64,000 bases of DNA from Flavobacterium limnophilum (GCF_027111315.2 NZ_CP114289.2:1922001-1986000); one strand, 5' to 3'; numbered from the stretch's first letter, positions 29,501-38,012 are shown. Made by a program: numbers and translations. The notes: a model not told the origin generated them from the letters alone.

Positions 29501-32270
29501 TTTCATAGTTTGGATTCGAGCCTAATGCCACTGCTATTGGATAAGAACCAATGCCCGAGAACTGAACCGCCGTTGTAGACAAACTGTAATTGATTGCATC
29601 GCCACCAACTATTGCGCCTGTTACCACTGCCGACAAGGCTGGATTTGCATCACCGTAGGTTTTTGACTTGCCATCGGCTACTACTGATGCCGCCGCTTTG
29701 CCTACTGATAACGAGGCATCGGTGGATGTCATTTCATAGTTTGGATTCGAGCCTAATGCCACTGCTATTGGATAAGAACCAATGCCCGAGAACTGAACCG
29801 CCGTTGTAGACAAACTGTAATTGATCGCATCGCCACCAACTATTGCGCCTGTTACCACTGCCGACAAGGCTGGATTTGCATCACCGTAGGTTTTTGACTT
29901 GCCATCGGCTACTACTGACGCCGCCGCTTTGCCTACTGATAACGAGGCATCGGTGGATGTCATTTCATAGTTTGGATTCGAGCCTAATGCCACTGCTATT
30001 GGATAAGAACCAATGCCCGAGAACTGAACCGCCGTTGTAGACAAACTGTAATTGATTGCATCGCCACCAACTATTGCGCCTGTTACCACTGCCGACAAGG
30101 CTGGATTTGCATCACCGTAGGTTTTTGACTTGCCATCGGCTACTACTGATGCCGCCGCTTTGTTTATTGATAACGAGGCATCGGTGGATGTCATTTCATA
30201 GTTTGGATTCGAGCCTAATGCCACTGCTATTGGATAAGAACCAATGCCCGAGAACTGAACCGCCGTTGTAGACAAACTGTAATTGATTGCATCGCCACCA
30301 ACTATTGCGCCTGTTACCACTGCCGACAAGGCTGGATTTGCATCACCGTAGGTTTTTGACTTGCCATCGGCTACTACTGACGCCGCCGCTTTGTTTATTG
30401 ATAACGAGGCATCGGTGGATGTCATTTCATAGTTTGGATTCGAGCCTAATGCCACTGCTATTGGATAAGAACCAATGCCCGAGAACTGAACCGCCGTTGT
30501 AGACAAACTGTAATTGATCGCATCGCCACCAACTATTGCGCCTGTTACCACTGCCGACAAGGCTGGATTTGCATCACCGTAGGTTTTTGACTTGCCATCG
30601 GCTACTACTGATGCCGCCGCTTTGTTTATTGATAACGAGGCATCGGTGGATGTCATTTCATAGTTTGGATTCGAGCCTAATGCCACTGCTATTGGATAAG
30701 AACCAATGCCCGAGAACTGAACCGCCGTTGTAGACAAACTGTAATTGATTGCATCGCCACCAACTATTGCGCCTGTTACCACTGCCGACAAGGCTGGATT
30801 TGCATCACCGTAGGTTTTTGACTTGCCATCGGCTACTACTGATGCCGCTGCTTTGTTTATTGTCAATGTTATCAATGTCCTAGTGGCACTTACACAACCG
30901 GTGGTTGTATTTCTAGCTTCTGCATAAGCAGAATATGTACCTACATTGGTTCCTATAGGTGTGGCTGCAGTAGTCGTACCTGTAGCAGCTTCGTACCAGT
31001 CAACAGTTTCTCCTGACCCCACATTAGCAATAGCCGTTTTTGTTGTACCACTATACACGTGAGTATTGGCTCCAGCAATTGGTGTCGATGGATTTATGCA
31101 GGAACCATTCGCAACCGTCACCTTACCTGTTGTAGCCGCAAAATAGGTGTCATTTGTATGTGATGCCAAAGGCAAAGAACTTGTACTGCCCCAAGAACCT
31201 GAAGGAGATGCAATACCTCTGAGCGTAAGAGTGTTTGCTGTATGAGAAAAAGTACCTAAATCTGCAATCGCACCTGAATTTATTGAAAGATTCCCACTGA
31301 TGGTCCTGGCAGCACCAAACGTTTTTGTGCCACCTGATAAAACTAAATTATTAAATGCAGTAGTCGAACTACCTCCAATGGATTGCGTGGTTCCATCAAA
31401 AGTCAGGGTGCTTGTTGAAGCTGCAAAAGTTCCACTATTAGACCAGTTACCCGCAATATTTAAAGTACCCGCTGCTGAAAAAGTAATTGATGAAGTCGAG
31501 TTTACATTGGTTATTGCACCATTTACATCAATAGATCCTGCACTAATAGTTAATCGACTTTGCCTATTAACAGCTCCTCCACCAGTAACAATTAGATTTC
31601 CAACAACATTTAATGTTCCTGACCCTACAGCAATAGTGTTTGTCCTATTATTGGAGCCGGGTCCATTTATTGTCACATCTCCAGATACCGTTAATGTAAT
31701 TCCGGAATTAATGTTGAGATTAGTATTTCCATTCCCTCCATTTAAAGTAATGGATTTTGCAGACCTGATATCGGTTACATTGACAGTAGCCCCAACTGCA
31801 ATATATACATCATCATTAACACCCGGTATTACACCTCCATTCCAAGTAGAAGTGTTACTCCAATTACCTCCAGAACTTGTTGATGTGATTGTTGGATCTG
31901 TAAATTCAGTCCATACCTTTTCACCTGAAGATTGCCCAACAGCAGTGGCTCTTAATAATTTTCCAAGACAATGTACCTCACTAACCTTCCATACAGTTTT
32001 GAAATTACCTGTAGTATCAGCCGTTACATTCCAAGTTTGGTGTTCAGGGACAGTAGCATCTTCAGGATGATTCTCTGAATGTAGTATTTGTATCAAAACA
32101 GATTCACCAGATTGGAAACCAGTTCCAGTCAAGGTTGCGGTTGAACCTGGTTCATAATCTACCAAGTCTGAAGTTATTGCAGCCTGCCCAAAAGCAGCAC
32201 TCGAAAAAAACAAATTGGCTATTGCAAATACAATAACAAAAATTCTGGATTTGAGTAAAAATGTTTTCAT
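26568..32270 (-). CDS. Giant secreted surface protein with 13 tandem MBG domains and T9SS sorting domain
   Basis: This 1900-residue protein starts with a signal peptide (residues 1-29, ending AFGQ). An N-terminal beta domain (about 30-110) is followed by a Thr/Ser/Gly-rich beta-helix-like region (about 110-390; GNWSNTSTWNGGVIPGVND) and an Ig-like domain (about 395-475). Thirteen nearly identical 77-residue MBG-type domains come next (KSKTYGDANPALSAVVTGAI in each), plus a diverged fourteenth (TADNKTKYCGQTNPPL). Ig-like and cargo-like domains follow, and the end (about 1820-1900) is a type IX sorting domain with VIAYPNPAKYKFTLVVEGG and GAYFAIVNQGANQKTVRLIK. It is probably an extended adhesin or surface fibre; MBG domains are named from bacterial mucus/host-binding-like proteins. 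The gene is monocistronic and its near-identical repeats invite copy-number change. Confidence 0.9.
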   Translation of the reverse strand: MKTFLLKSRIFVIVFAIANLFFSSAAFGQAAITSDLVDYEPGSTATLTGTGFQSGESVLIQILHSENHPEDATVPEHQTWNVTADTTGNFKTVWKVSEVHCLGKLLRATAVGQSSGEKVWTEFTDPTITSTSSGGNWSNTSTWNGGVIPGVNDDVYIAVGATVNVTDIRSAKSITLNGGNGNTNLNINSGITLTVSGDVTINGPGSNNRTNTIAVGSGTLNVVGNLIVTGGGAVNRQSRLTISAGSIDVNGAITNVNSTSSITFSAAGTLNIAGNWSNSGTFAASTSTLTFDGTTQSIGGSSTTAFNNLVLSGGTKTFGAARTISGNLSINSGAIADLGTFSHTANTLTLRGIASPSGSWGSTSSLPLASHTNDTYFAATTGKVTVANGSCINPSTPIAGANTHVYSGTTKTAIANVGSGETVDWYEAATGTTTAATPIGTNVGTYSAYAEARNTTTGCVSATRTLITLTINKAAASVVADGKSKTYGDANPALSAVVTGAIVGGDAINYSLSTTAVQFSGIGSYPIAVALGSNPNYEMTSTDASLSINKAAASVVADGKSKTYGDANPALSAVVTGAIVGGDAINYSLSTTAVQFSGIGSYPIAVALGSNPNYEMTSTDASLSINKAAASVVADGKSKTYGDANPALSAVVTGAIVGGDAINYSLSTTAVQFSGIGSYPIAVALGSNPNYEMTSTDASLSINKAAASVVADGKSKTYGDANPALSAVVTGAIVGGDAINYSLSTTAVQFSGIGSYPIAVALGSNPNYEMTSTDASLSVGKAAASVVADGKSKTYGDANPALSAVVTGAIVGGDAINYSLSTTAVQFSGIGSYPIAVALGSNPNYEMTSTDASLSVGKAAASVVADGKSKTYGDANPALSAVVTGAIVGGDAINYSLSTTAVQFSGIGSYPIAVALGSNPNYEITSTDASLSVGKAAASVVADGKSKIYGDANPALSAVVTGAIVGGDAINYSLSTTAVQFSGIGSYPIAVALGSNPNYEMTSTDASLSVGKAAASVVADGKSKTYGDANPALSAVVTGAIVGGDAINYSLSTTAVQFSGIGSYPIAVALGSNPNYEMTSTDASLSVGKAAASVVADGKSKTYGDANPALSAVVTGAIVGGDAINYSLSTTAVQFSGIGSYPIAVALGSNPNYEMTSTDASLSINKAAASVVADGKSKTYGDANPALSAVVTGAIVGGDAINYSLSTTAVQFSGIGSYPIAVALGSNPNYEMTSTDASLSVGKAAASVVADGKSKTYGDANPALSAVVTGAIVGGDAINYSLSTTAVQFSGIGSYPIAVALGSNPNYEMTSTDASLSINKAAASVVADGKSKTYGDANPALSAVVTGAIVGGDAINYSLSTTAVQFSGIGSYPIAVALGSNPNYEMTSTDASLSVGKAAASVVADGKSKTYGDANPALSAVVTGAIVGGDAINYSLSTTAVQFSGIGSYPIAVALGSNPNYEMTSTDALLTIGKAILIVTADNKTKYCGQTNPPLTCQYSGWVNGVEEINTPPTFAATVNNTTVVGSYPGSITLSGGLDNNYSFSFVAGTFTVYDVSIDASASSTPVPIGNTGTASTTLSATVTPNVAGVLVSFYVDNSLIGSNTTNSSGVATLLVSGLVTDVYQVKAVAGSGCDESIVYLPVYDPNGGFVTGGGWINSPVNAYVANASLTGKANFGFVAKYKKGSNAVEGNTEFQFKAGDFNFKSNLLDAGTLVISGAKATYRGVGTVNGTGNYGFLVTAIDGNVTGGSGTDKFRIKVWDKNNGNAVVYDNKIGASDNADDATELAGGSIVIHQVKKNNAKTTQAVVKEENETTIDTGPVPFNVIAYPNPAKYKFTLVVEGGSKEKMEVVLYDVLGRSVKHIESTYGQPIVFGEELPRGAYFAIVNQGANQKTVRLIKQ
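27852..30854 (-). repeat. 13 x 231-bp in-frame tandem repeats (MBG domains)
   Basis: The stretch is exactly 13 units of 231 bp (77 codons) with only a handful of base differences between units. Variants are confined to the linker (SINK versus SVGK), a few silent sites (gatgcc/gacgcc, attgcatcacc/atcgcatcgcc) and single replacements (KSKIYGD and NYEITS in one region). Read in protein order, the linkers of type INK and VGK alternate irregularly, which shows unequal exchange or gene conversion between units. Confidence 0.95.
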
Positions 32271-32725
32271 ATTAAATGGTTTATTTTAAATAATAACGAA
32301 TACGATAATTCAGATTAAAAAATGTAAAATCAATAGAATTTAGAGATACTATTGTAACCAAAAAGCATAATTATTCTATTACAGAAAAAGTCGCCGAGGG
32401 CTTTATGAGTTCAACAAAATTTTAGGATAATTGTCAACAATTTGTGAATTCTAAATCTAAACTAAATAAATAAAATCCGGTTGGTACTTTTTTTCGATGA
32501 AAGCCTTAAAAAGAACTACCAAGTGCATTATTCGTTGTTTATTTAGATTTATTCTTTTTTTAAAGCATATTAAACATTAATCGTTTAATTTTTAAGCCAT
32601 TAACAATGAATATTTCTTAATAACTGCTAGCTCAAAAATTCAAATTTTAACCAAATAAACCAGACTTTTCAAAAATATTTCCCAATTTGAATTTATAAAA
32701 CCATTCAAAGACTTATTTTTGCGCT
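32271..32725. other. 455-bp divergent intergenic region (MBG protein gene / rlmD)
   Basis: No gene is visible. The only recognisable element is the -7 box TATTTTTG at 32714-32721 (plus strand), 4 bp before the rlmD start, with a TTTG at 32686-32689 that could be its -33 box (24-bp spacer). If that box is used, the rlmD transcript would be almost leaderless. The rest is AT-rich and contains no strong hairpin. Confidence 0.45.
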
Positions 32726-34141
32726 ATGGCAAAGAAAAACACAGACAAGATCGTTTTTGATCACATAAAAGTCCTTGATGCAGGTGCAAAAGGCGTATCG
32801 GTGGCAAAAGCCCCAGATGGAAAAGTAATTTTTATCCCCAATGTCGTTCCTGGCGACGTGGTCGATGTGCAAACTTTCAAAAAACGCAAAGCGTATTATG
32901 AAGGAAAAGCGGTGAAATTCCACGAATTTTCAGAGCATAGAATCGAACCAATTTGCGAACATTTTGGTGTTTGTGGTGGTTGCAAATGGCAGAACATGCA
33001 ATACAGCCAGCAATTGTACTACAAACAAAACGAGGTTTTCAACCATTTGCAACGCATTGGAAAAATAGAACTTCCCGAATTCGAGCCGATTTTGGGTTCC
33101 GAAAAACAATTTTTCTACAGAAACAAAATGGAGTTTTCGTTTTCGAACAGTCGTTGGCTAACCGAAAAAGAAATAGATAGTACCGAAGATTTAGGAAACC
33201 GAAATGCTTTGGGTTTCCACATTCCGAAAATGTGGGACAAAATTCTGGACATCAATAAATGTCATTTACAAGAAGATCCTTCGAACCAAATTCGCAATGA
33301 AATCAGGGCTTTCGCCAATGAAAATGGTTTGACTTTTTTCAATCCAAGAGCACACGAAGGCTTGTTGAGAACCTTGATGATGCGCACCGCTTCGACTGGA
33401 GAAATTATGGTTTTAGTACAGTTTTTCGAAAATGACAAAGCTAATAGAGAGTTACTTCTCGACCACATTTACGAAAAATTCCCGCAGATTACTTCCTTGC
33501 AATATGTGGTCAACAACAAGGCCAACGACACTTTATACGATACCAACATCAAATTATATAAAGGTCGCGATTACATTTTGGAAGAAATGGAAGGGTTGAA
33601 ATTCAGCATCAATGCCAAATCTTTTTACCAAACCAATTCCGATCAAGCCTACGAATTATATAAAATCACTCGTGATTTTGCTGGATTGACAGGTACGGAA
33701 ACCGTTTATGATTTATACACCGGAACGGGAACGATTGCCCAATTCGTGTCGAAAAAAGCCAAAAAAGTCATAGGTGTGGAAAGTGTTCCTGAAGCAATCA
33801 TTGATGCCAAGGCCAATGCCGAACGCAACAATATCATCAATTGCGAATTCCATGTAGGTGACATGAAAGTGGTTTTCAACGAAAGTTTCATTGCACAACA
33901 CGGCAAACCCGACGTGATTATCACCGATCCACCGAGAGACGGAATGCACAAGGACGTGATTGAACAAATACTGAAAATAGAACCTTCAAAAATTGTTTAT
34001 GTGAGTTGCAACTCGGCCACGCAAGCCAGAGATTTGGCTTTGATGGACGAAAAATACAAGGTAACCCGTGTTCGTCCCGTGGACATGTTTCCACAAACAC
34101 ATCACGTGGAAAATGTCGTACTTTTGGAGAAGAGAAATTAG
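32726..34141 (+). CDS. rlmD: 23S rRNA (uracil-5-)-methyltransferase, RlmD/RumA type
   Basis: This 471-residue TrmA-family enzyme has an N-terminal TRAM domain (about 8-66). Iron-sulfur ligands Cys77, Cys83 and Cys86 lie in CEHFGVCGGCKW, with a fourth cysteine further on in NKCHLQ. The SAM-binding region is YDLYTGTGTIAQF, the catalytic motif IV is DPPRDGMHKD, and the methyl-accepting nucleophile lies in VYVSCNSATQ. The 4Fe-4S cluster argues for an rRNA-specific RumA type rather than TrmA. Paralogues RlmC and RlmD cannot be told apart here. Confidence 0.93.
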   Translation: MAKKNTDKIVFDHIKVLDAGAKGVSVAKAPDGKVIFIPNVVPGDVVDVQTFKKRKAYYEGKAVKFHEFSEHRIEPICEHFGVCGGCKWQNMQYSQQLYYKQNEVFNHLQRIGKIELPEFEPILGSEKQFFYRNKMEFSFSNSRWLTEKEIDSTEDLGNRNALGFHIPKMWDKILDINKCHLQEDPSNQIRNEIRAFANENGLTFFNPRAHEGLLRTLMMRTASTGEIMVLVQFFENDKANRELLLDHIYEKFPQITSLQYVVNNKANDTLYDTNIKLYKGRDYILEEMEGLKFSINAKSFYQTNSDQAYELYKITRDFAGLTGTETVYDLYTGTGTIAQFVSKKAKKVIGVESVPEAIIDAKANAERNNIINCEFHVGDMKVVFNESFIAQHGKPDVIITDPPRDGMHKDVIEQILKIEPSKIVYVSCNSATQARDLALMDEKYKVTRVRPVDMFPQTHHVENVVLLEKRN

Positions 34142-34142
34142 T

Positions 34143-34162
34143 ATTCAGTGTTCAGTCGCAGT
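34143..34162 (+). repeat. Short CAGT-rich intergenic repeat (copy 1)
   Basis: ATTCAGTGTTCAGTCGCAGT begins 1 bp after the rlmD stop codon and recurs exactly at 42780-42799, also right after a stop codon. A related inverted version (CAGTGTTCAGTAATCAGTTT on the minus strand) lies at about 35903-35923. Confidence 0.7.
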
Positions 34163-34221
34163 AATCAGTTAGCACTATTTTCATTGAAAAATAATTTTTA
34201 CCGTTGTCATTTAAAAAATAT

Positions 34222-34761
34222 ATGAAAAAAATAATTGCACTTTTATTGATAGCCACGTTCTCTTCCTCCAGTTGCGAGAAAGACGATATTTGCGATGCCA
34301 ATACGCCCACCACGCCAAGGCTGGTAATCGAATTCTATAACATCAGTGATTCTTCAATATTAAAAAACGTGACCAATCTAAAAGTCATTGGAGAAGGAAT
34401 GACAGAAGGCATCGTTTTTAATCCGAGTGCAACGGGTGAAGCCCAGTATTTGGTAAATGGAAGTTCCATTTCGATTCCTTTAAAAACGGACGTGGATACC
34501 ACAACTTATAGTTTTATCCTCAATTCCGGCAACCCAAATCCCACATTGATAGACATTGACAAAGTCACGTTCAATTATACACGAAACGATGTTTTTGTAT
34601 CAAGAGCTTGTGGTTTTAAAACCCTTTTTGTCTTTAGTCCAACCAATGCCATTGTGCATACCTCCGTACCAGCCACCAAACTAAAATGGATGCAATATAT
34701 TTCGGTCGAAAAAAGTAACATAGATAACGAAAATGAAACACACATTAAAGTATTTTTTTAG
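34222..34761 (+). CDS. DUF6452 family lipoprotein
   Basis: This 179-residue protein has a lipoprotein signal peptide; the likely lipidated cysteine is Cys18 in FSSSSCEKDDIC. I chose the ATG at 34222 because an upstream in-frame TTG would put 6 residues before a standard signal peptide. Segments CDANTPTTPRLVIEFYN and the late VSRACGFKTLFV are characteristic of the DUF6452 family of Flavobacteria. Its function is unknown. It overlaps the next gene by 29 bp, and both follow rlmD on the same strand, a layout I recall from other Flavobacteria. Confidence 0.8.
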   Translation: MKKIIALLLIATFSSSSCEKDDICDANTPTTPRLVIEFYNISDSSILKNVTNLKVIGEGMTEGIVFNPSATGEAQYLVNGSSISIPLKTDVDTTTYSFILNSGNPNPTLIDIDKVTFNYTRNDVFVSRACGFKTLFVFSPTNAIVHTSVPATKLKWMQYISVEKSNIDNENETHIKVFF

Positions 34762-35551
34762 TATTGGACTGCTGATGTCGTTGTCTTTTTCACAAGCACA
34801 GGACACTATTCCAAAGGCTAATTCCTCCGAAAAAAAGAAAATAGAAGGCGTTATTCCTGAAGCGCCAAAACAAGCTGCGGCAAAAACTTCGACAACAACG
34901 AAAACCGACACTATTGTTCCCGTGAAAAAGGATCGTTATGGTGTACGTGTGGGCGTTGATTTATATAAATTGACCCGTGGTTTATATGATGAAAATTACA
35001 AAGGAATCGAATTGGTGGGCGATTACCGCTTGACGAAAAATTATTATGCAGCAGCCGAAATTGGAAGCGAAGACAAAACCACCGAAGACGATCGTTTGAA
35101 TACCACCACCAAAGGAACTTACCTAAAAGTAGGTTTTGATTATAATTTCTACGAAAACTGGTTGGATATGGAGAACATTATCTCCATCGGATTGCGAGGT
35201 GGTTTTAGCACTTTTAGCCAAGAATTGAACAGCTACAAAACTTATAATCCTTATCCTTATTGGGGTGAAATGCCTTGGAAAACTTCCGGAGAGACCTTTA
35301 ATGGTTTAACCGCAGGCTGGATTGAAGTCGTTGCGGGCGTAAAAGTAAAAGTGTACAACAATATATTTGTGGGATTCAGTCTCCGAATGAACACTTTGGT
35401 CTATGACAAGAAACCAAGCGATGACTTCGAAAATCTTTACATTCCGGGATTCAACAGAACCTATGCCGGAAATTTTGGAGCTGGATTCAACTATACCATA
35501 ACTTATTTTGTTCCACTTTATAAAAAGGTTGTCAAGCCGGAAAAGAAATAA
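34733..35551 (+). CDS. DUF6048 family outer-membrane-like protein
   Basis: This 272-residue protein has a signal peptide ending SQAQ, a charged low-complexity linker (KKKIEGVIPEAPKQAAAK), and a C-terminal region of alternating beta strands ending in TITYFVPLYKKV that looks like a small outer-membrane barrel. The segment RYGVRVGVDLYKLTRGLYDE fits family DUF6048. It overlaps the DUF6452 gene by 29 bp, so the two are translationally coupled and may act together at the cell envelope. No function is known. Confidence 0.8.
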   Translation: MKHTLKYFFSIGLLMSLSFSQAQDTIPKANSSEKKKIEGVIPEAPKQAAAKTSTTTKTDTIVPVKKDRYGVRVGVDLYKLTRGLYDENYKGIELVGDYRLTKNYYAAAEIGSEDKTTEDDRLNTTTKGTYLKVGFDYNFYENWLDMENIISIGLRGGFSTFSQELNSYKTYNPYPYWGEMPWKTSGETFNGLTAGWIEVVAGVKVKVYNNIFVGFSLRMNTLVYDKKPSDDFENLYIPGFNRTYAGNFGAGFNYTITYFVPLYKKVVKPEKK

Positions 35552-35580
35552 TTTAACACTAAATTTTTCATTTTTACAAA

Positions 35581-35620
35581 GGAGAAATCTCATTAATTGT
35601 TCTCGATATGTGATTTCTCC
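35581..35620. terminator. Inverted repeat between convergent genes, possible terminator
   Basis: GGAGAAATC and GATTTCTCC (9 bp each, 22-nt loop) are placed between the DUF6048 stop and the convergent small membrane protein gene. Confidence 0.4.
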
Positions 35621-35642
35621 TTCGTCGAAATGAATTCTAAAA

Positions 35643-35879
35643 TTACCCTATTTCCTTGATTCCTTTTATAAACAACCAGGACATGAATAATTTTTCGCCG
35701 TCTTTGGTTTTGGCGGCTTGAAATTTAGGTGATAAAATGGTACCCACCACGAAAGCGGTAAACGGAATCCACAAGCCTTCCAAATTGGTGTATTTTTCAA
35801 TCAAAAATCGGAACGAGATAAACAATATCGCAAAACAACCCAGTTGGTATAGAAAGGCACGCACTTGTAATTTTGTCAT
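35643..35879 (-). CDS. Small hypothetical membrane protein
   Basis: This 78-residue protein has two predicted membrane segments (about 8-24, AFLYQLGCFAILFISFRFL, and about 36-50, LWIPFTAFVVGTIL), followed by a short cytoplasmic tail with AAKTKDGEKLF. Small two-helix proteins of this type are widespread in Flavobacteria next to RNA methyltransferase genes, but no function is known. It starts 31 bp below the methyltransferase stop on the same strand and is probably in its operon. Confidence 0.7.
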   Translation of the reverse strand: MTKLQVRAFLYQLGCFAILFISFRFLIEKYTNLEGLWIPFTAFVVGTILSPKFQAAKTKDGEKLFMSWLFIKGIKEIG

Positions 35880-35910
35880 TTTTCAAGGTATTTAAATTTC
35901 TAGAAACTGA

Positions 35911-37086
35911 TTACTGAACACTGTCGTCCGTAACCTGAAACTTCGTTCTCTTGCTGCCTTCATACATTTCATATTTAACCAATCTTGCTTCGATGCTGGC
36001 GTTGAAAAGCTTGATTTTTCGGGAAGGTTTTAGTCCCACAAATTTCAAAGCTTCGAGATTTCCGGTGATGAACCAAGCGTTGGTTCCCGGATAATTTTTC
36101 TTCAAAGTGTCTCCAATATTCTTGTAGAATTCTTCCATGTGAATGTCCAATCGTTCGTCATAAGGCGGATTGAAAACGATATGCAATTTTCCCTGCGAGG
36201 TTTTTTCCGTGTCAAAAAAGTTTCTTTCCTCGATGGTGATGTATTCGTCCAGATTGGCGTTTTTGATATTGTCTTTGGCTTTCAAAACTGCCGATGGCGC
36301 TTTGTCGTATCCTTTTATGGTGTAATGAAATTCCCGAACTTTCTTCATCAAGGAATCCATGATTTGGTCAAACAAATCATTGTCCCAATCGTTCCATTTT
36401 TCGAAAGCAAATTCCTTGCGGTTAATGTTGGCCGGAATATTACAGGCAATCATTGCGGCTTCGGCCAAGAAAGTTCCCGAACCACACATGGGATCCAAGA
36501 AATCGCCTTGTCCGTCCCAACCCGAAAGCAACAGGATTCCTGCCGCCAATACTTCGTTGATTGGAGCAATATTGGTGGCTGTTCTGTAACCACGTTGGTG
36601 CAAAGAATTCCCCGAGGTGTCCAACGCCACCGAAACTTGGTCTTTGTCGATATGGATGTTGATTCTCAAATCGGGATGGATTTTCTCGATGCTCGGACGT
36701 TGTCCCGTTCTTTCTCGAAACTGGTCCACGATGGCGTCTTTACATTTTTGGGAAACAAATTCCGAATGATTAAAGTAAGTGGAATGCACGGTGGCATCAA
36801 TCACGAAAGTCTGGTTGGCATTAAGATATTTCGACCAATTCACGCCTGAAATTCCTTTATACAAAGCCTGTTCGTTGGTGGCTTTAAAGAAATAAATAGG
36901 TTTCAGGATTTTCAAAGCGGTTCGCAAATACAAATTCGCCTTGTACATAAACCCTTTGTCTCCTTTGAAACTCACCATTCTCACGCCTTGTTCCACATCT
37001 TGTGCGCCCAGCATTTTCAATTCGTTTGCCAGTATTTCTTCAAAACCAAAAAAGGTTTTGGCAATCATTCTAAAATTATTTTCCAT
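35911..37086 (-). CDS. THUMP-domain class I SAM-dependent RNA methyltransferase (RlmL/YpsC-like)
   Basis: This 391-residue protein begins MENNFRMIAKTFFGFEEIL, the usual start of the N-terminal ferredoxin-like/THUMP module. An upstream in-frame ATG at 37110 is rejected because a -7 element (37108-37115, minus strand) overlaps it. The C-terminal half is the N6/N2-type methyltransferase fold: motif I is LDPMCGSGTFLAEAAMIACN and motif IV is NPPYDERL, an NPPY signature for exocyclic-amine methylation. The E. coli counterpart RlmL modifies 23S rRNA G2445; the fused RlmK domain is absent here, as in YpsC. Confidence 0.88.
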   Translation of the reverse strand: MENNFRMIAKTFFGFEEILANELKMLGAQDVEQGVRMVSFKGDKGFMYKANLYLRTALKILKPIYFFKATNEQALYKGISGVNWSKYLNANQTFVIDATVHSTYFNHSEFVSQKCKDAIVDQFRERTGQRPSIEKIHPDLRINIHIDKDQVSVALDTSGNSLHQRGYRTATNIAPINEVLAAGILLLSGWDGQGDFLDPMCGSGTFLAEAAMIACNIPANINRKEFAFEKWNDWDNDLFDQIMDSLMKKVREFHYTIKGYDKAPSAVLKAKDNIKNANLDEYITIEERNFFDTEKTSQGKLHIVFNPPYDERLDIHMEEFYKNIGDTLKKNYPGTNAWFITGNLEALKFVGLKPSRKIKLFNASIEARLVKYEMYEGSKRTKFQVTDDSVQ

Positions 37087-37107
37087 TGTAAAATCAAGTA
37101 TTCGGTG

Positions 37108-37126
37108 CAAAAATACACTAAATTTG
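37108..37126. promoter_or_regulatory. Back-to-back -7 elements of two divergent methyltransferase genes
   Basis: TATTTTTG on the minus strand (37108-37115) lies 21 bp before the THUMP methyltransferase start. TAAATTTG on the plus strand (37119-37126) lies 29 bp before the next gene. The two boxes are 3 bp apart, so the promoters overlap and may compete. Confidence 0.5.
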
Positions 37127-37155
37127 CATGACTTGAATTAATAGAAAAAGAATAA

Positions 37156-37899
37156 ATGCCGAATTCACTAAAACCCAAAAACCACAACTGGTTCGCCTCC
37201 TGGTTTGACACTCCGTATTACCACATCCTTTATAAAGAACGAAATTACAGGGAAGCACAAGTTTTTATGGACAATTTGACCCATTACCTCAACCTTCCAG
37301 AGAAAGCTAAAGTCTTGGATTTATGTTGTGGCAAAGGGCGTCATTCCATTTATCTGAACCAATTGGGCTATGAAGTCATTGGTGCTGATTTGTCTGAAAA
37401 CAGCATTGCCGAAGCCAATAAAAACCAAAATAAAACACTGCATTTTCAGGTGCATGACATGCGCGAGACTTTCGAAGACAAGTTTGACGCCATATTCAAT
37501 TTGTTTACCAGTTTTGGTTATTTCGAAAATGACGAAGACAACCTGACCACTTTAAAGGCAATGAAAGAAAGCCTGACCGAACATGGTTTTGCCGTAATCG
37601 ACTTCATGAACGTGAACCAAGTCATTGAAAATTTAGTTCCCGAAGAAGTAAAAACGGTGGACGGAATTGATTTTCACATCAAGCGTTATGTAAGCGATGG
37701 CCATATTTACAAGGAAATCGACTTTGAAGACCAAGGCGAAAAATTTCATTTTACCGAAAAAGTAAAAGCCTTGACACTAAAGGATTTTGAAGAAATGATG
37801 GATGAAGCGGGGATTTATCTCTTGGATATTTTTGGAGACTACAAATTGAAAAAATTCCACAAAACCGAAAGCGAACGATTAATCATGATTTTTAAATAG
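37156..37899 (+). CDS. Class I SAM-dependent methyltransferase, unknown substrate
   Basis: This 247-residue protein has the Rossmann-type SAM-binding motif I KVLDLCCGKGRHSIYLNQLG with the acidic end of strand beta2 in VIGADLSE and motif IV-like FDAIFNLFTSFGYF. The N-terminus WFASWFDTPYYHILYKERNY is typical of a Bacteroidetes family of small-molecule methyltransferases. The C-terminal beta region (DFHIKRYVSDGHIYKEIDF) may be a substrate cap. The substrate cannot be predicted. It is divergent from the RNA methyltransferase gene. Confidence 0.85.
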   Translation: MPNSLKPKNHNWFASWFDTPYYHILYKERNYREAQVFMDNLTHYLNLPEKAKVLDLCCGKGRHSIYLNQLGYEVIGADLSENSIAEANKNQNKTLHFQVHDMRETFEDKFDAIFNLFTSFGYFENDEDNLTTLKAMKESLTEHGFAVIDFMNVNQVIENLVPEEVKTVDGIDFHIKRYVSDGHIYKEIDFEDQGEKFHFTEKVKALTLKDFEEMMDEAGIYLLDIFGDYKLKKFHKTESERLIMIFK

Positions 37900-37917
37900 T
37901 TAGATTATGGTTGAATA

Positions 37918-38005
37918 TTGTTTAAAATGGTTTAAAGTTGTTTAAAAAATTAAACTCTTAAACAACCTTAAACTTTTAAACAACTTTAAACTTTTAAACC
38001 TTTAA
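37918..38005. repeat. TTTAAAC-rich inverted/direct repeat cluster
   Basis: The 113-bp gap before the ZIP gene is filled with TTTAAA/TTAAAC motifs. A 16-bp perfect inverted repeat GTTTAAAGTTGTTTAA (37930-37945) / TTAAACAACTTTAAAC (37976-37991) spans a 30-nt loop that contains further copies. It may be a terminator-like hairpin for the upstream gene. Confidence 0.6.
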
Positions 38006-38012
38006 ACAATAA

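Noticed and set aside
27977..30733. Series of plus-strand open frames of 65-71 codons inside the MBG repeats
   Set aside because: They are antisense shadows repeated every 231 bp because the repeat unit is the same; no independent coding signal.
27852..30854. Tandem repeats considered as a CRISPR array
   Set aside because: Units are 231 bp, directly adjacent without spacers, and in frame with a protein domain.
31300..32070. 256-codon plus-strand open frame antisense to the 5' part of the MBG protein gene
   Set aside because: Composition follows the biased Thr/Ser/Gly codons of the sense gene, the sense frame is clearly real, and the translation has no recognisable domain.
36139..36849. 236-codon plus-strand frame antisense to the THUMP methyltransferase gene
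   Set aside because: The sense gene has all expected motifs; the antisense translation resembles no protein family.
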